64,000 nucleotides of DNA from RHLJ01 sp965247355 (lineage in GTDB: Bacteria > Bacteroidota > Rhodothermia > Balneolales > Balneolaceae): the NCBI GenBank assembly GCA_965247355.1, contig OZ252011.1:1612001-1676000 (forward strand), read 5' to 3'. Made by a program: the position numbers and the translations under genes. Shown one piece after another: positions 56,863 through 64,000 of the stretch. The notes beneath the pieces were generated by a model. The model was not told the DNA's origin, made no database searches, and worked only from the letters and a program-made list of their open reading frames with translations. Every line of letters begins with the position of its first letter. Position 1 is the stretch's first letter.

Positions 56863-59394
56863 TTATTTTACCACAAAGTTGATAATACGGCCTGGGACAA
56901 ATATTTCTTTCACTAATGTACCCTCTTCAAGGTATTTAGATATTCTTTCGTCTTGTTTTGCAAGTTCCAGAACAAAGGTTTTGTCTTTGGCTTTATCAGC
57001 TGAAACATTTATATCTGCCCGCACTTTGCCATTAACCTGGACTGGATACATCACTTCGTCAGCCTTTAGGTATTCTTCATTAAAATCTGGCCATGATGAA
57101 TATGCGATGGTTTCTTGCTCTCCTATCTTCCTCCAAAGCTCCTCTGCGAGATGCGGTGCATACGGGGAAACTAATTGGATAAATGGCTTTGCAACAGAAA
57201 CGGGAACGGTATCCCATTGATTTGCTTCATTTACAAAAATCATCATCGCAGAGATTGCTGTATTAAAGCGCATTTCCTCAATATCTTCTGATACTTTCTT
57301 AATCGCTTCATGAAGTACTTTCAATTGTTCTTTAGAAGGCTCAACATCTTTTACTGTTGATTTTAGCTCTCCTGAATCCTCCTCGATTAGTAGTCTCCAA
57401 ACTCGGTTTAGAAACCGATTTACCCCATCCACACCTTTAGTACTCCAGGGCTTCACCTGTTCTAAAGGTCCCATGAACATTTCATAGAGACGAAGGGAAT
57501 CGGCTCCAAATTGTTCAATCACATGATCCGGATTAATCACGTTTCCCCTGCTTTTACTCATTTTATGAGCTCTGGCTTCTACCTTCTTTCCAGTCGCTTT
57601 TTCTACAAACTGATCGCCTTTCTTTTCAACCTCATCGTCTGAAAGCTTCTCTCCATCTTCAGAAGTGTATTCCATCTCTCCAAGAATCATCCCCTGGTTC
57701 ACCAATTTTTTAAATGGTTCTTTAGTGGAAACGACCCCTAAATCAAACAGAACCTTATGCCAGAAGCGTGCATATAGTAGATGAAGTACTGCGTGCTCGG
57801 CTCCTCCAACATATAAGTCTACAGGCATCCAATACTTTTCATAGTCAGGATCAACCGGACCTCCATCCCAGTTTGGAGAAATATACCGTAAATAGTACCA
57901 ACAGGAACCAGCCCATTGTGGCATCGTATTTGTTTCTCTAAGTGCTGGTTTCCCAGTTTCCGGATCCGTAGTTTCAATCCATTCTTTGGCATTTGCAAGT
58001 GGTGGTTCACCATCTCCCGTTGGCTGATATTTATCTACCTGAGGTAATTCTAGTGGTAATTCATCTTCAGAAATAGCTTTAGCCTTCCCATCCACATGAA
58101 TGATTGGAAAAGGTTCTCCCCAATAGCGCTGACGTGAAAATAACCAATCACGCAACTTATAATTCACTGCTTTGGTGCCAGCTCCTTTCTCTTCCAGCCA
58201 GGAAATAATTTTCTTTTTAGCAGCCTGAATTTCAAGTCCATTCAAAAACTCACTGTTAATGGCAACACCTTCTCCGGTGTATGCTTTTCCATCAAAGCCT
58301 TCACTTGGTTGAACAGTACGAACGATTGGAAGATCAAATTTCTCAGCGAACTCCCAGTCACGTTCATCCTGACCAGGTACTGCCATAATTGCCCCGGTCC
58401 CATAACTTACAAGCACATAATCGGCGATCCAGATCGGGATCTCTTTTCCGTTTGCTGGATTGATTGCATACGAACCGGTAAATACCCCTGTTTTTTCTTT
58501 ATTGAGTTCTTGCCGGTCTAAATCAGACTTCAAAGCTGCAGTAGCTTGATATTCAGCAACAGCTTCCTTGTACTCATCGGTTGTGATTTGAGACACTAAA
58601 TGATGTTCGGGAGCAATCACCATGTAAGTGGCACCAAAAATGGTATCCGGACGTGTGGTATAAACCCGAAGCTTTTCATCCGTACCTGAAATCCTGAAAT
58701 CGATCTCTGCACCTACAGACTTTCCAATCCAGTTACGTTGCATGTCTTTGAGTGATTCCGGCCAATCCAGTTCATCCAAATCCTGCAATAAGCGTTCTGC
58801 ATATTCTGTAATCTTCAACACCCACTGACGCATTGGTTTTCGGACAACCGGGTATCCGCCTACCTCACTTTTTCCATCAATGACTTCTTCATTAGCAAGT
58901 ACTGTTCCCAGTTCCGGGCACCAGTTTACAGCTACTTCATCTTCATAGGCCAAACCTTTATGGAACAACTGAAGAAAAATCCATTGTGTCCATTTGAAAT
59001 AATTAGGGTCGGTTGTGTTTACTTCCCGATCCCAATCATAACTAAATCCAATCGCCTGAAGTTGCTCCCGGAACCGATTAATATTCTTTTCTGTAGTGAT
59101 TTTTGGATGAGTACCTGTCTTCACAGCGTATTGTTCTGCCGGCAAACCAAATGCATCCCATCCTATTGGGTGGAGCACATTAAAGCCTTTCATTCTCTTA
59201 TATCGAGCAATAATATCCGTTGCGGTATAGCCTTCTGGGTGACCAACATGCAATCCCGCGCCACTTGGATATGGAAACATATCCAGTACATAAAATTTTG
59301 GTTTTGAGGTATCTGTTGGTGTTTTGAACGTCTTATTTTCGAGCCAGTACTTTTGCCATTTGGGCTCTATTTCCGCCGGATTATAGGAGTGCAT
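56863..59394 (-). CDS. leuS: Leucyl-tRNA synthetase
   Basis: An 843-residue class I aminoacyl-tRNA synthetase. The HIGH-type motif is HVGH at 49-52 (PSGAGLHVGHPEGYTATD) and the KMSKS motif is intact (RAHKMSKSRGNV, near residue 600). The editing domain and the C-terminal anticodon-binding domain are present (FVVK end). Length is typical of bacterial LeuRS. An inverted repeat lies 13 bp upstream of the start. Confidence 0.98.
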   Translation of the reverse strand: MHSYNPAEIEPKWQKYWLENKTFKTPTDTSKPKFYVLDMFPYPSGAGLHVGHPEGYTATDIIARYKRMKGFNVLHPIGWDAFGLPAEQYAVKTGTHPKITTEKNINRFREQLQAIGFSYDWDREVNTTDPNYFKWTQWIFLQLFHKGLAYEDEVAVNWCPELGTVLANEEVIDGKSEVGGYPVVRKPMRQWVLKITEYAERLLQDLDELDWPESLKDMQRNWIGKSVGAEIDFRISGTDEKLRVYTTRPDTIFGATYMVIAPEHHLVSQITTDEYKEAVAEYQATAALKSDLDRQELNKEKTGVFTGSYAINPANGKEIPIWIADYVLVSYGTGAIMAVPGQDERDWEFAEKFDLPIVRTVQPSEGFDGKAYTGEGVAINSEFLNGLEIQAAKKKIISWLEEKGAGTKAVNYKLRDWLFSRQRYWGEPFPIIHVDGKAKAISEDELPLELPQVDKYQPTGDGEPPLANAKEWIETTDPETGKPALRETNTMPQWAGSCWYYLRYISPNWDGGPVDPDYEKYWMPVDLYVGGAEHAVLHLLYARFWHKVLFDLGVVSTKEPFKKLVNQGMILGEMEYTSEDGEKLSDDEVEKKGDQFVEKATGKKVEARAHKMSKSRGNVINPDHVIEQFGADSLRLYEMFMGPLEQVKPWSTKGVDGVNRFLNRVWRLLIEEDSGELKSTVKDVEPSKEQLKVLHEAIKKVSEDIEEMRFNTAISAMMIFVNEANQWDTVPVSVAKPFIQLVSPYAPHLAEELWRKIGEQETIAYSSWPDFNEEYLKADEVMYPVQVNGKVRADINVSADKAKDKTFVLELAKQDERISKYLEEGTLVKEIFVPGRIINFVVK

Positions 59395-59407
59395 GAATAG
59401 CTTTCTA

Positions 59408-59432
59408 TTTCAAATTCTTAATGAATTTGAAA
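59408..59432. promoter_or_regulatory. 10-bp inverted repeat upstream of leuS
   Basis: TTTCAAATTC and GAATTTGAAA flank a TTAAT loop. It lies 14-38 bp before the leuS start (minus strand) and after the luxC-like stop. No T-run follows on the minus strand, so it is more likely a leader hairpin or operator than a terminator. Confidence 0.38.
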
Positions 59433-59470
59433 AATACTAATTCTGCTTACAAATTGTGAGCTAGAAAAAT

Positions 59471-60508
59471 TTAAATAATCCCCACCCCATCCGGTTTCCA
59501 CCACAGATCAGGTGTCTGAGCCTTGCTGAGGAATTCAGTTTCTAAACCTTCAATTTTCTTTCCTGCTGTATAAACGGTTTGTACTGCTGAGCCAAACTTT
59601 TCTTTTAACTCTTTCAGTTTTTCTTCATCTCCCTGAATCCAGTGAAGGGTAAAGTCCAGCTCGGGGAATTCTTCACTTTCCTGGATCAAAAAATGATCGA
59701 GCCAAGCCTGTTCTCGTTCAATAGCTTTGTTGTATGCAAACTGATATTCCAGTACCTCTGATGGCTTTTTATGCTGAGGGTTCTTCAACCAGAACGATTC
59801 TATATAATCCTGAAAATGACATTTCAAATTATTGAACCGGATTGGGCTGACTACAAAAGCTACTGATCTGCACCCCTGCCCCCCATACCTGAAAATAGCT
59901 TCTACCAAATCAGTAATCATCTCAGTTTTCTCATTAGTGATGTAAGCTATTGAGAATTTTGCTGTACGAATCAAATATTCTGTTTCTGAAGTAACTGCCT
60001 CTAATCGTACCAATTCTTCCTTAACCTTAGCAACGGATTCTGATGAACCGGCAAATAAGAGTTTATCAGCTTTAAGATTTCTGGAATTTGAAAGATTTGT
60101 AGAATACTCAATCCTTGTTTCCAGCCCGGAAGCTTTCAATAAATCCAGAAAAGTGGCTAATAAATACGGATCTTTTCTGGAGAGTTTACCATAATAATCA
60201 GCGCCGGAAAGAATGGTTCCTAAGGCATCCTGAAATCCAACTAAGGGTAAATTCCCGGCATGCAGGCAAAGCACTTTTTGTTTAATTGAATTCTTTGCAT
60301 TATCAAGCCCGGCTCTCTTAGCCCATTCCTCAACCTGACCAATATCAATATTTTCTTTGAGTGCCCTGATCTGAAACTTAATATCCTCAAAACTAAAAAG
60401 GCCTTCTTCAACGGTTTGCTCAATTGCCTTTTTAAGCTGAGCATTATCCGGTTGGAGCCATTTTCTGGCTGCTTCGGCTACTTTTGATATGTGGGTTTTC
60501 ATTTTCAT
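59471..60508 (-). CDS. LuxC-like acyl-CoA/acyl-protein reductase
   Basis: A 345-residue member of the LuxC (long-chain acyl reductase) branch of the aldehyde dehydrogenase superfamily. The likely nucleophile is C213 in YGGQGCRSVAFV; CLHAGNLPLVGFQDALG and SGADYYGKLSRKDPY are typical. It is shorter than marine luxC (about 480), because the N-terminal part is trimmed. It is encoded immediately downstream of a luxE-like gene, so the two probably activate and reduce an acyl group together. There is no luciferase (luxAB) nearby. The 117-bp gap to luxE holds a dispersed repeat. Confidence 0.86.
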   Translation of the reverse strand: MKMKTHISKVAEAARKWLQPDNAQLKKAIEQTVEEGLFSFEDIKFQIRALKENIDIGQVEEWAKRAGLDNAKNSIKQKVLCLHAGNLPLVGFQDALGTILSGADYYGKLSRKDPYLLATFLDLLKASGLETRIEYSTNLSNSRNLKADKLLFAGSSESVAKVKEELVRLEAVTSETEYLIRTAKFSIAYITNEKTEMITDLVEAIFRYGGQGCRSVAFVVSPIRFNNLKCHFQDYIESFWLKNPQHKKPSEVLEYQFAYNKAIEREQAWLDHFLIQESEEFPELDFTLHWIQGDEEKLKELKEKFGSAVQTVYTAGKKIEGLETEFLSKAQTPDLWWKPDGVGII

Positions 60509-60528
60509 TAATATCCAAGCGTTTCTTA

Positions 60529-60558
60529 CACACCCCTCAATCCCCTCTCAAGAGGGGA
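60529..60558. repeat. 30-nt dispersed repeat, copy 1
   Basis: Sequence with an internal TCCCCTC-TCAA-GAGGGGA hairpin (60541-60558), preceded by CACACCCCTCAA. Copy 2 at 62431-62460 is in the same orientation and matches at 26 of 30 positions without gaps. Confidence 0.75.
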
Positions 60559-60625
60559 AGTAATTGTCTCACAAAAAAAGCAGATTACCTATACATTTAG
60601 TGTTTTTATGAATTCGTGGCATTGT

Positions 60626-61624
60626 TCAATCCTGATCGATTAAAAAATTACAGCCTCTTAAGTTCTGTGGATTCCATCTGCCAAGGACCTGGAACTCTCC
60701 TTCTTCATTTTGAATGCCTTTATCACCGGTTAACAAAAATGAACAGGAATATAGATTCGCTAAATCCATCACTCCAATTAATCCTTCTTCGCCGGAAGGC
60801 ATTTCCTCTATTGGGTTTTGTGGATTTCGGATGGAGACTTTCATCCATGGAACACATTGAAAACATTCATCTCCAAAGCTATAGGCCTGACTTAGCAGCT
60901 CTGTCATTCCATATTCTGAGTGAATATTTCTTATCGGAAGTCCAAATCCTTCCGCCAGTTTATGATGAAGTTCTGCTTTGCTCATTTCCCTCCGATGGGT
61001 TTTCATCCCGCCTGTTTCCATTATAATGGAATCTTCCGCTAACACAGTCTGTCCAAATTCAATTAAATCTAGTAACCCAAAAGCTGCTCCAAAGAGCATT
61101 ACTTTTTTTCCTTCGGATTCTATCTCCTCCAGAACTTCAGATTCCAAGGGTTTTCCTAATTCTAAAAACCGACTTAATCCTGTTTGATCATTTTTAATAA
61201 GTACATTCAACATCCAAACCAAAGAAGAATGAGGATTTGAATTATAACCGGGTGTATATGCCAGGATCACAAAATTATCCAAATCGTAAAACTGCTGCAT
61301 CCCTTCTATTATGGATACTTTGTATAGTTCCGGGTCTGTAATATAATGCCGACTTCGAGTCATTCCTGAGGTTCCACTACTTTCGAAATAGAGATCAGAA
61401 GTTAGAAGTTGGGAGTTGGATGTTCGAAGTTCTGTGTCTTTAAACGCCTGTATGGGTAATAATGGAATTTCTTCAACTCTGGAAATTTTATTCACCCCAA
61501 GCGCCTTACAGAACTTACCATACACCGGGTTATGCTCTTTTTGAAACTCAAAGATCTGAATAGCCTTTTCTTTGAATGAAACAGATGAGTCAAAAATTTT
61601 GAGTGCGTTTTTACTGACTTTCAT
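60626..61624 (-). CDS. LuxE-like acyl-protein synthetase
   Basis: A 332-residue protein of the LuxE family (acyl-adenylate-forming), which activates a fatty acid with ATP and passes it to the reductase partner. The phosphate-binding motif ESSGTSGMTRSRH is at 81-93; HSEYGMTELLSQAYS and the C-terminal RWNPQNLRGCNFLI are also family features. Residues 65-76 (ELRTSNSQLLTS) are encoded by a heptamer repeat array and look unrelated to the family. Within the purD-NHL-luxE-luxC run, spacing is 1 bp to the NHL stop, arguing for one operon. Confidence 0.86.
   Translation of the reverse strand: MKVSKNALKIFDSSVSFKEKAIQIFEFQKEHNPVYGKFCKALGVNKISRVEEIPLLPIQAFKDTELRTSNSQLLTSDLYFESSGTSGMTRSRHYITDPELYKVSIIEGMQQFYDLDNFVILAYTPGYNSNPHSSLVWMLNVLIKNDQTGLSRFLELGKPLESEVLEEIESEGKKVMLFGAAFGLLDLIEFGQTVLAEDSIIMETGGMKTHRREMSKAELHHKLAEGFGLPIRNIHSEYGMTELLSQAYSFGDECFQCVPWMKVSIRNPQNPIEEMPSGEEGLIGVMDLANLYSCSFLLTGDKGIQNEEGEFQVLGRWNPQNLRGCNFLIDQD
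61397..61431. repeat. Degenerate heptamer tandem array inside the luxE-like gene
   Basis: Five consecutive 7-mers on the plus strand: AGAAGTT, AGAAGTT, GGGAGTT, GGATGTT and CGAAGTT. All end in GTT. The 35-bp length is not a multiple of three, but the frame stays open and encodes residues about 65-76 of the LuxE-like protein. Confidence 0.8.
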
Positions 61625-61625
61625 A

Positions 61626-62498
61626 CTAGTCGGTATAAAAAAGAAGAACTGATTTGTTGGTTAATATATAAAACATCCCATTTGTCTTAACTACATCTTT
61701 GATAATCAATTCCTCCGGAAACTGAATCTCATCTTTTGTTTCTCTGGAATTTCTGATAGATGTAGAACTTATCAACCACTCTTCTCCTTGTTTGTCAACG
61801 AAAACCTGAAGAGCACCATCCAATGGATAGCTCCGAATCTGTAGCCCGTTGTAAGCTAATACATGATATTGTTTAGATTTTAAATCTAATATATAGAGAT
61901 TTCTTCCCACAGCCTGCATATCGCTTACCTCTCGAATCTCAGTAGGAATCTGAAACTCATCAAGTTTAACTCCATTATCGTTTACACTAATAATTGACTT
62001 AGAATCCTGATCATAAAAAAATAATTCTGCCAGATTATTTACTACTAAGTGCGTTGGACGAATCGGTCTGGATGATCTGGCCCATGGGTATCTCTTCAAT
62101 GACGTCAGATATTGAAACCGTTTATCGTAAATCTGAATCCGGTTATTCCGGTTGTCGGAAACATAGATTTTCAATCCGTTTGTGGCATGTACACTAATCG
62201 GTGTATCTAGTTGATAATCTCCTGTACCTAATCCACCTACAGTATCGATTATATCTCCTAGTAAATTGAGTTTAATCACCCTGTTTCTGCCAGATTCTGC
62301 TACATAGATATGTTCCTGAGTTACATAAAGCGAGGTGGGTTTTTTTAGATTTGTGAAAAGAATTTCAGGAGAAGTTGATTTCTGCTGCGCTGAAAGTGTG
62401 CCTGAGAGAAGAATTATAATTACCAGCAGACACAGCCCTATATGCCCTCTCAAGAGGGGACTTCTTTTTTTATTTATATCTGTCCCCTTTATAATCAA
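61626..62498 (-). CDS. Exported NHL-repeat beta-propeller protein
   Basis: A 290-residue protein with NHL/beta-propeller blades (KPTSLYVTQEHIYVAESGRNRVIKL, TPISVHATNGLKIYVSDNRNNRIQIYD). The N-terminus is a long signal peptide: a 23-residue basic n-region followed by LLVIIILLSGTLSAQ. The only Met available is at residue 1, and residues 13-23 (SPLLRGHIGLC) are encoded by copy 2 of a dispersed repeat. Such propellers usually bind partners. The gene starts 6 bp after purD and ends 1 bp before luxE, so it is in the same operon. No enzymatic residues are evident. Confidence 0.83.
   Translation of the reverse strand: MIIKGTDINKKRSPLLRGHIGLCLLVIIILLSGTLSAQQKSTSPEILFTNLKKPTSLYVTQEHIYVAESGRNRVIKLNLLGDIIDTVGGLGTGDYQLDTPISVHATNGLKIYVSDNRNNRIQIYDKRFQYLTSLKRYPWARSSRPIRPTHLVVNNLAELFFYDQDSKSIISVNDNGVKLDEFQIPTEIREVSDMQAVGRNLYILDLKSKQYHVLAYNGLQIRSYPLDGALQVFVDKQGEEWLISSTSIRNSRETKDEIQFPEELIIKDVVKTNGMFYILTNKSVLLFYTD
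62431..62460. repeat. 30-nt dispersed repeat, copy 2 (in the NHL coding region)
   Basis: Matches copy 1 (60529-60558) at 26 of 30 positions in the same orientation and retains the hairpin core CCCTC-TCAA-GAGGG. It lies inside the NHL gene and encodes residues 13-23 of its signal peptide. Confidence 0.75.
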
Positions 62499-62504
62499 AT
62501 TAAA

Positions 62505-63785
62505 CTATCTAAGATGTTTTAATCCTTTTGCACCAATATCGTTCCGGAAGTAGGCTTTGTCAAAGTGAATTTTTTTGATTTCTGAGTAAGCAACATCTAT
62601 TGCCTTCTGAAGGGTATCACCTGATCCAACTACATTTAAAACCCGCCCACCATTACTATATAACTTCTCATCTTCAATTTTAGTACCGGCATGAAAAACA
62701 ATGGCATTCGCTACTTTTTCTATACCTGTGATCTCTTTTCCTTTTTCATAAGCTTCCGGATAACCTCCAGAAGCTAATACTACCGTACATCGATATTGTT
62801 CATCAAATTTGATCGTAGTAGAAGCAAGATTACCTTTTGTGCAGGAATGGATTACGTCAAGTAAATCTGTTTTCATTCTTGGGATAATCACCTGACATTC
62901 AGGATCTCCAAACCTGCAGTTATATTCCACCACCTTAGGCCCTTCAGAAGTGATCATCAGGCCCACATATAAAAAACCCTGATAAGGATAACCTTCGGCT
63001 TTCATACCATCAATAGTAGGTTTGATGATATCTCTTTCAATGATTTCCAGAATTTCTTCTGTAGCAATAGGTGTAGGTGAATACGCGCCCATCCCCCCGG
63101 TATTAAGTCCTGTATCTCCTTCTCCAATGCGTTTATGATCCTGGGCATTGCCAATTACTTTGAAGGAATCTCCATCACAAATAGCAAATACTGAAGCCTC
63201 CTCTCCAACCATAAATTCTTCAATTACCAATCGGGATGCCGCCCCACTCAATGAACCACTTTTTAATTCATCCAGAGCTTCTAAAGCTTCTTTTTCTGTT
63301 TCCGGTATCAGAACTCCTTTACCGGCTGCAAGACCATCTGCCTTTAAAACAACCGGATACTTTCCTTGTTCTTTGATGAAACCTGCTGCTTTATCAAACT
63401 CATCCTGACTAAAAACTTCATAGGCTGCTGTAGGAATGTTATGCCGTTTCATGAAGTCCTTGGCAAATTCCTTACTTCCCTCCAACATGGCTGCTTGTTT
63501 TTTGGGACCAAATACAGCATGTCCTTTTTCTTCTAAATAATCTGCAATTCCTTCAACCAATGGTTGTTCAGGGCCTACAACGGTAAGTTCAATATCATTG
63601 GTTTGTATGAATTCCCAAACTGCATCATGATCAGAAACATTCAAAGCAACATTTTCGCCCAGTTGAGCAGTACCGGGATTTCCCGGAGCAGTAAATAACT
63701 TTCCTAACTTTGATGATTTTGAAATTCCCCAGGCTAACGCGTGTTCACGTCCACCGCTTCCAATTAATAATACGTTTATTGGCAT
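62505..63785 (-). CDS. purD: Phosphoribosylamine--glycine ligase
   Basis: A 426-residue ATP-grasp enzyme catalysing the second step of purine biosynthesis. Its N-terminal nucleotide-like domain has GSGGREHALAWGIS, and the ATP-grasp part has YPVVLKADGLAAGKGV and VEYNCRFGDPECQVI. Length and motifs are those of typical PurD. It heads the purD-NHL-luxE-luxC run. The 117-bp region upstream holds a palindromic element and the 3' end of tpiA. Confidence 0.97.
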   Translation of the reverse strand: MPINVLLIGSGGREHALAWGISKSSKLGKLFTAPGNPGTAQLGENVALNVSDHDAVWEFIQTNDIELTVVGPEQPLVEGIADYLEEKGHAVFGPKKQAAMLEGSKEFAKDFMKRHNIPTAAYEVFSQDEFDKAAGFIKEQGKYPVVLKADGLAAGKGVLIPETEKEALEALDELKSGSLSGAASRLVIEEFMVGEEASVFAICDGDSFKVIGNAQDHKRIGEGDTGLNTGGMGAYSPTPIATEEILEIIERDIIKPTIDGMKAEGYPYQGFLYVGLMITSEGPKVVEYNCRFGDPECQVIIPRMKTDLLDVIHSCTKGNLASTTIKFDEQYRCTVVLASGGYPEAYEKGKEITGIEKVANAIVFHAGTKIEDEKLYSNGGRVLNVVGSGDTLQKAIDVAYSEIKKIHFDKAYFRNDIGAKGLKHLR

Positions 63786-63859
63786 TTTGAACTATGAGTT
63801 TATCTGTCACTGCAGGTTAAGAGGCCACACAATTCTTTTCTGATTATAGCATTGTGCGG

Positions 63860-63883
63860 ATCCTGAGCAAGAATGCCCAGGAT
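63860..63883. repeat. Short palindromic element between tpiA and purD
   Basis: ATCCTG (63860-63865) and CAGGAT (63878-63883) flank a 12-nt spacer; GAC follows. The halves match the second hairpin of the composite repeat at 5979-5999 (ATCCTGA and TCAGGAT), so it is probably a degenerate member of the same dispersed family. Confidence 0.5.
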
Positions 63884-63902
63884 GACTTTTGTTGAAATAA
63901 TT

Positions 63903-64000
63903 TTAAGAAAGTTTCTCAGCGATTGTGATGATTTCCGCAAAGCTTTCAGCTTTCAAACTAGCTCCACCAATCAAACCTCCGTCCACATCTTTTTGCCCAA
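63903..64000 (-). CDS. tpiA: Triosephosphate isomerase, C-terminal end (5' part outside window)
   Basis: The minus-strand frame ending in TAA at 63903-63905 encodes the last residues of triosephosphate isomerase: GQKDVDGGLIGGASLK, then AESFAEIITIAEKLS. The phosphate-binding GGASLK motif is diagnostic. Only about 31 codons are in the window; the rest lies beyond position 64000. It would convert dihydroxyacetone phosphate and glyceraldehyde-3-phosphate in glycolysis. Confidence 0.92.
   Translation of the reverse strand, partial: GQKDVDGGLIGGASLKAESFAEIITIAEKLS

Noticed and set aside
1..64000. Mobile elements, CRISPR arrays, defence islands, tRNA or rRNA genes
   Set aside because: No transposase, integrase, Cas-type, restriction or toxin gene, no regular direct-repeat array, and no tRNA-like cloverleaf was seen in the gaps between genes.

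Overview
The window looks like ordinary chromosome from a member of the Balneolota/Rhodothermota-like branch near Bacteroidota (Balneola or Gracilimonas type). I infer this from the AT-rich base composition, the secreted proteins ending in 'NYPNPFNPST'-type C-terminal sorting domains, the Bacteroidota-type small families (DUF3098, 800-residue FtsX/MacB-like permeases, LuxC/LuxE pairs without luciferase), large Tricorn-like S41 proteases and a class II (B12-dependent) ribonucleotide reductase. No phage, transposase, CRISPR array, rRNA or tRNA gene was found.

Layout. 1-4.9 kb (+): 3' part of an RNase E/G gene, hslV-hslU, and a CtpA/Prc-type S41 protease closed by a strong terminator. 5.0-9.3 kb: a secreted lamin-tail-domain protein converging on a Tricorn-like protease, with a symmetric terminator between them. 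9.4-11.4 kb (-): a DUF4212 plus sodium:solute symporter pair. 11.5-17.1 kb (+): an aldonate catabolic operon (IlvD/Edd dehydratase, GntP permease, FAH-family 2-keto-3-deoxy-aldonate dehydratase, 2-oxoglutarate-semialdehyde dehydrogenase), i.e. a Weimberg-type route from a pentonate to 2-oxoglutarate. 17.1-18.7 kb (+): an AlkD-like DNA glycosylase overlapping an SPL-family radical SAM gene. 18.7-26.5 kb: a MacB-like permease, a YceI lipoprotein with a helical tail, an orphan lipoprotein and a second Tricorn-like protease. 26.5-27.3 kb: an intergenic island with a 45-codon ORF and several hairpins. 27.3-30.9 kb (-): nrdJ. 30.9-31.6 kb: a 684-bp gap with phased DnaA boxes and a 64-bp stretch that is almost pure A/T, a candidate replication origin or DnaA-controlled nrdJ promoter. 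31.6-41.4 kb (+): two exported proteins, an RND efflux set (one adaptor, two permeases) and an acyl-ACP thioesterase. 41.4-47.5 kb (-): aldo/keto reductase, a large lamin-tail/sorting-domain protein, a GltP-type symporter, DUF92 and DUF3098. 47.6-53.8 kb (+): maf, a TPR protein, a secreted protein of the family often mislabelled asparagine synthetase B, mazG and citrate synthase. 53.8-64.0 kb (-): a receiver/multi-PAS/HWE-type kinase, leuS, luxC-like, luxE-like, an NHL protein, purD and the 3' end of tpiA.

The parts with clearest joint meaning are the aldonate operon, which feeds 2-oxoglutarate to the TCA cycle; the translationally overlapping DNA-repair-like pair; the RND efflux operon; and the purD-NHL-luxE-luxC run. 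Beyond genes, the window carries small dispersed elements: paired look-alike terminators, a composite palindromic repeat, a 30-nt repeat present twice (one copy forms part of a signal-peptide coding region) and a heptamer array inside luxE. I did not find a clearly novel multi-gene system. The best candidate for something undescribed is the DnaA-box region at 31.07-31.35 kb.
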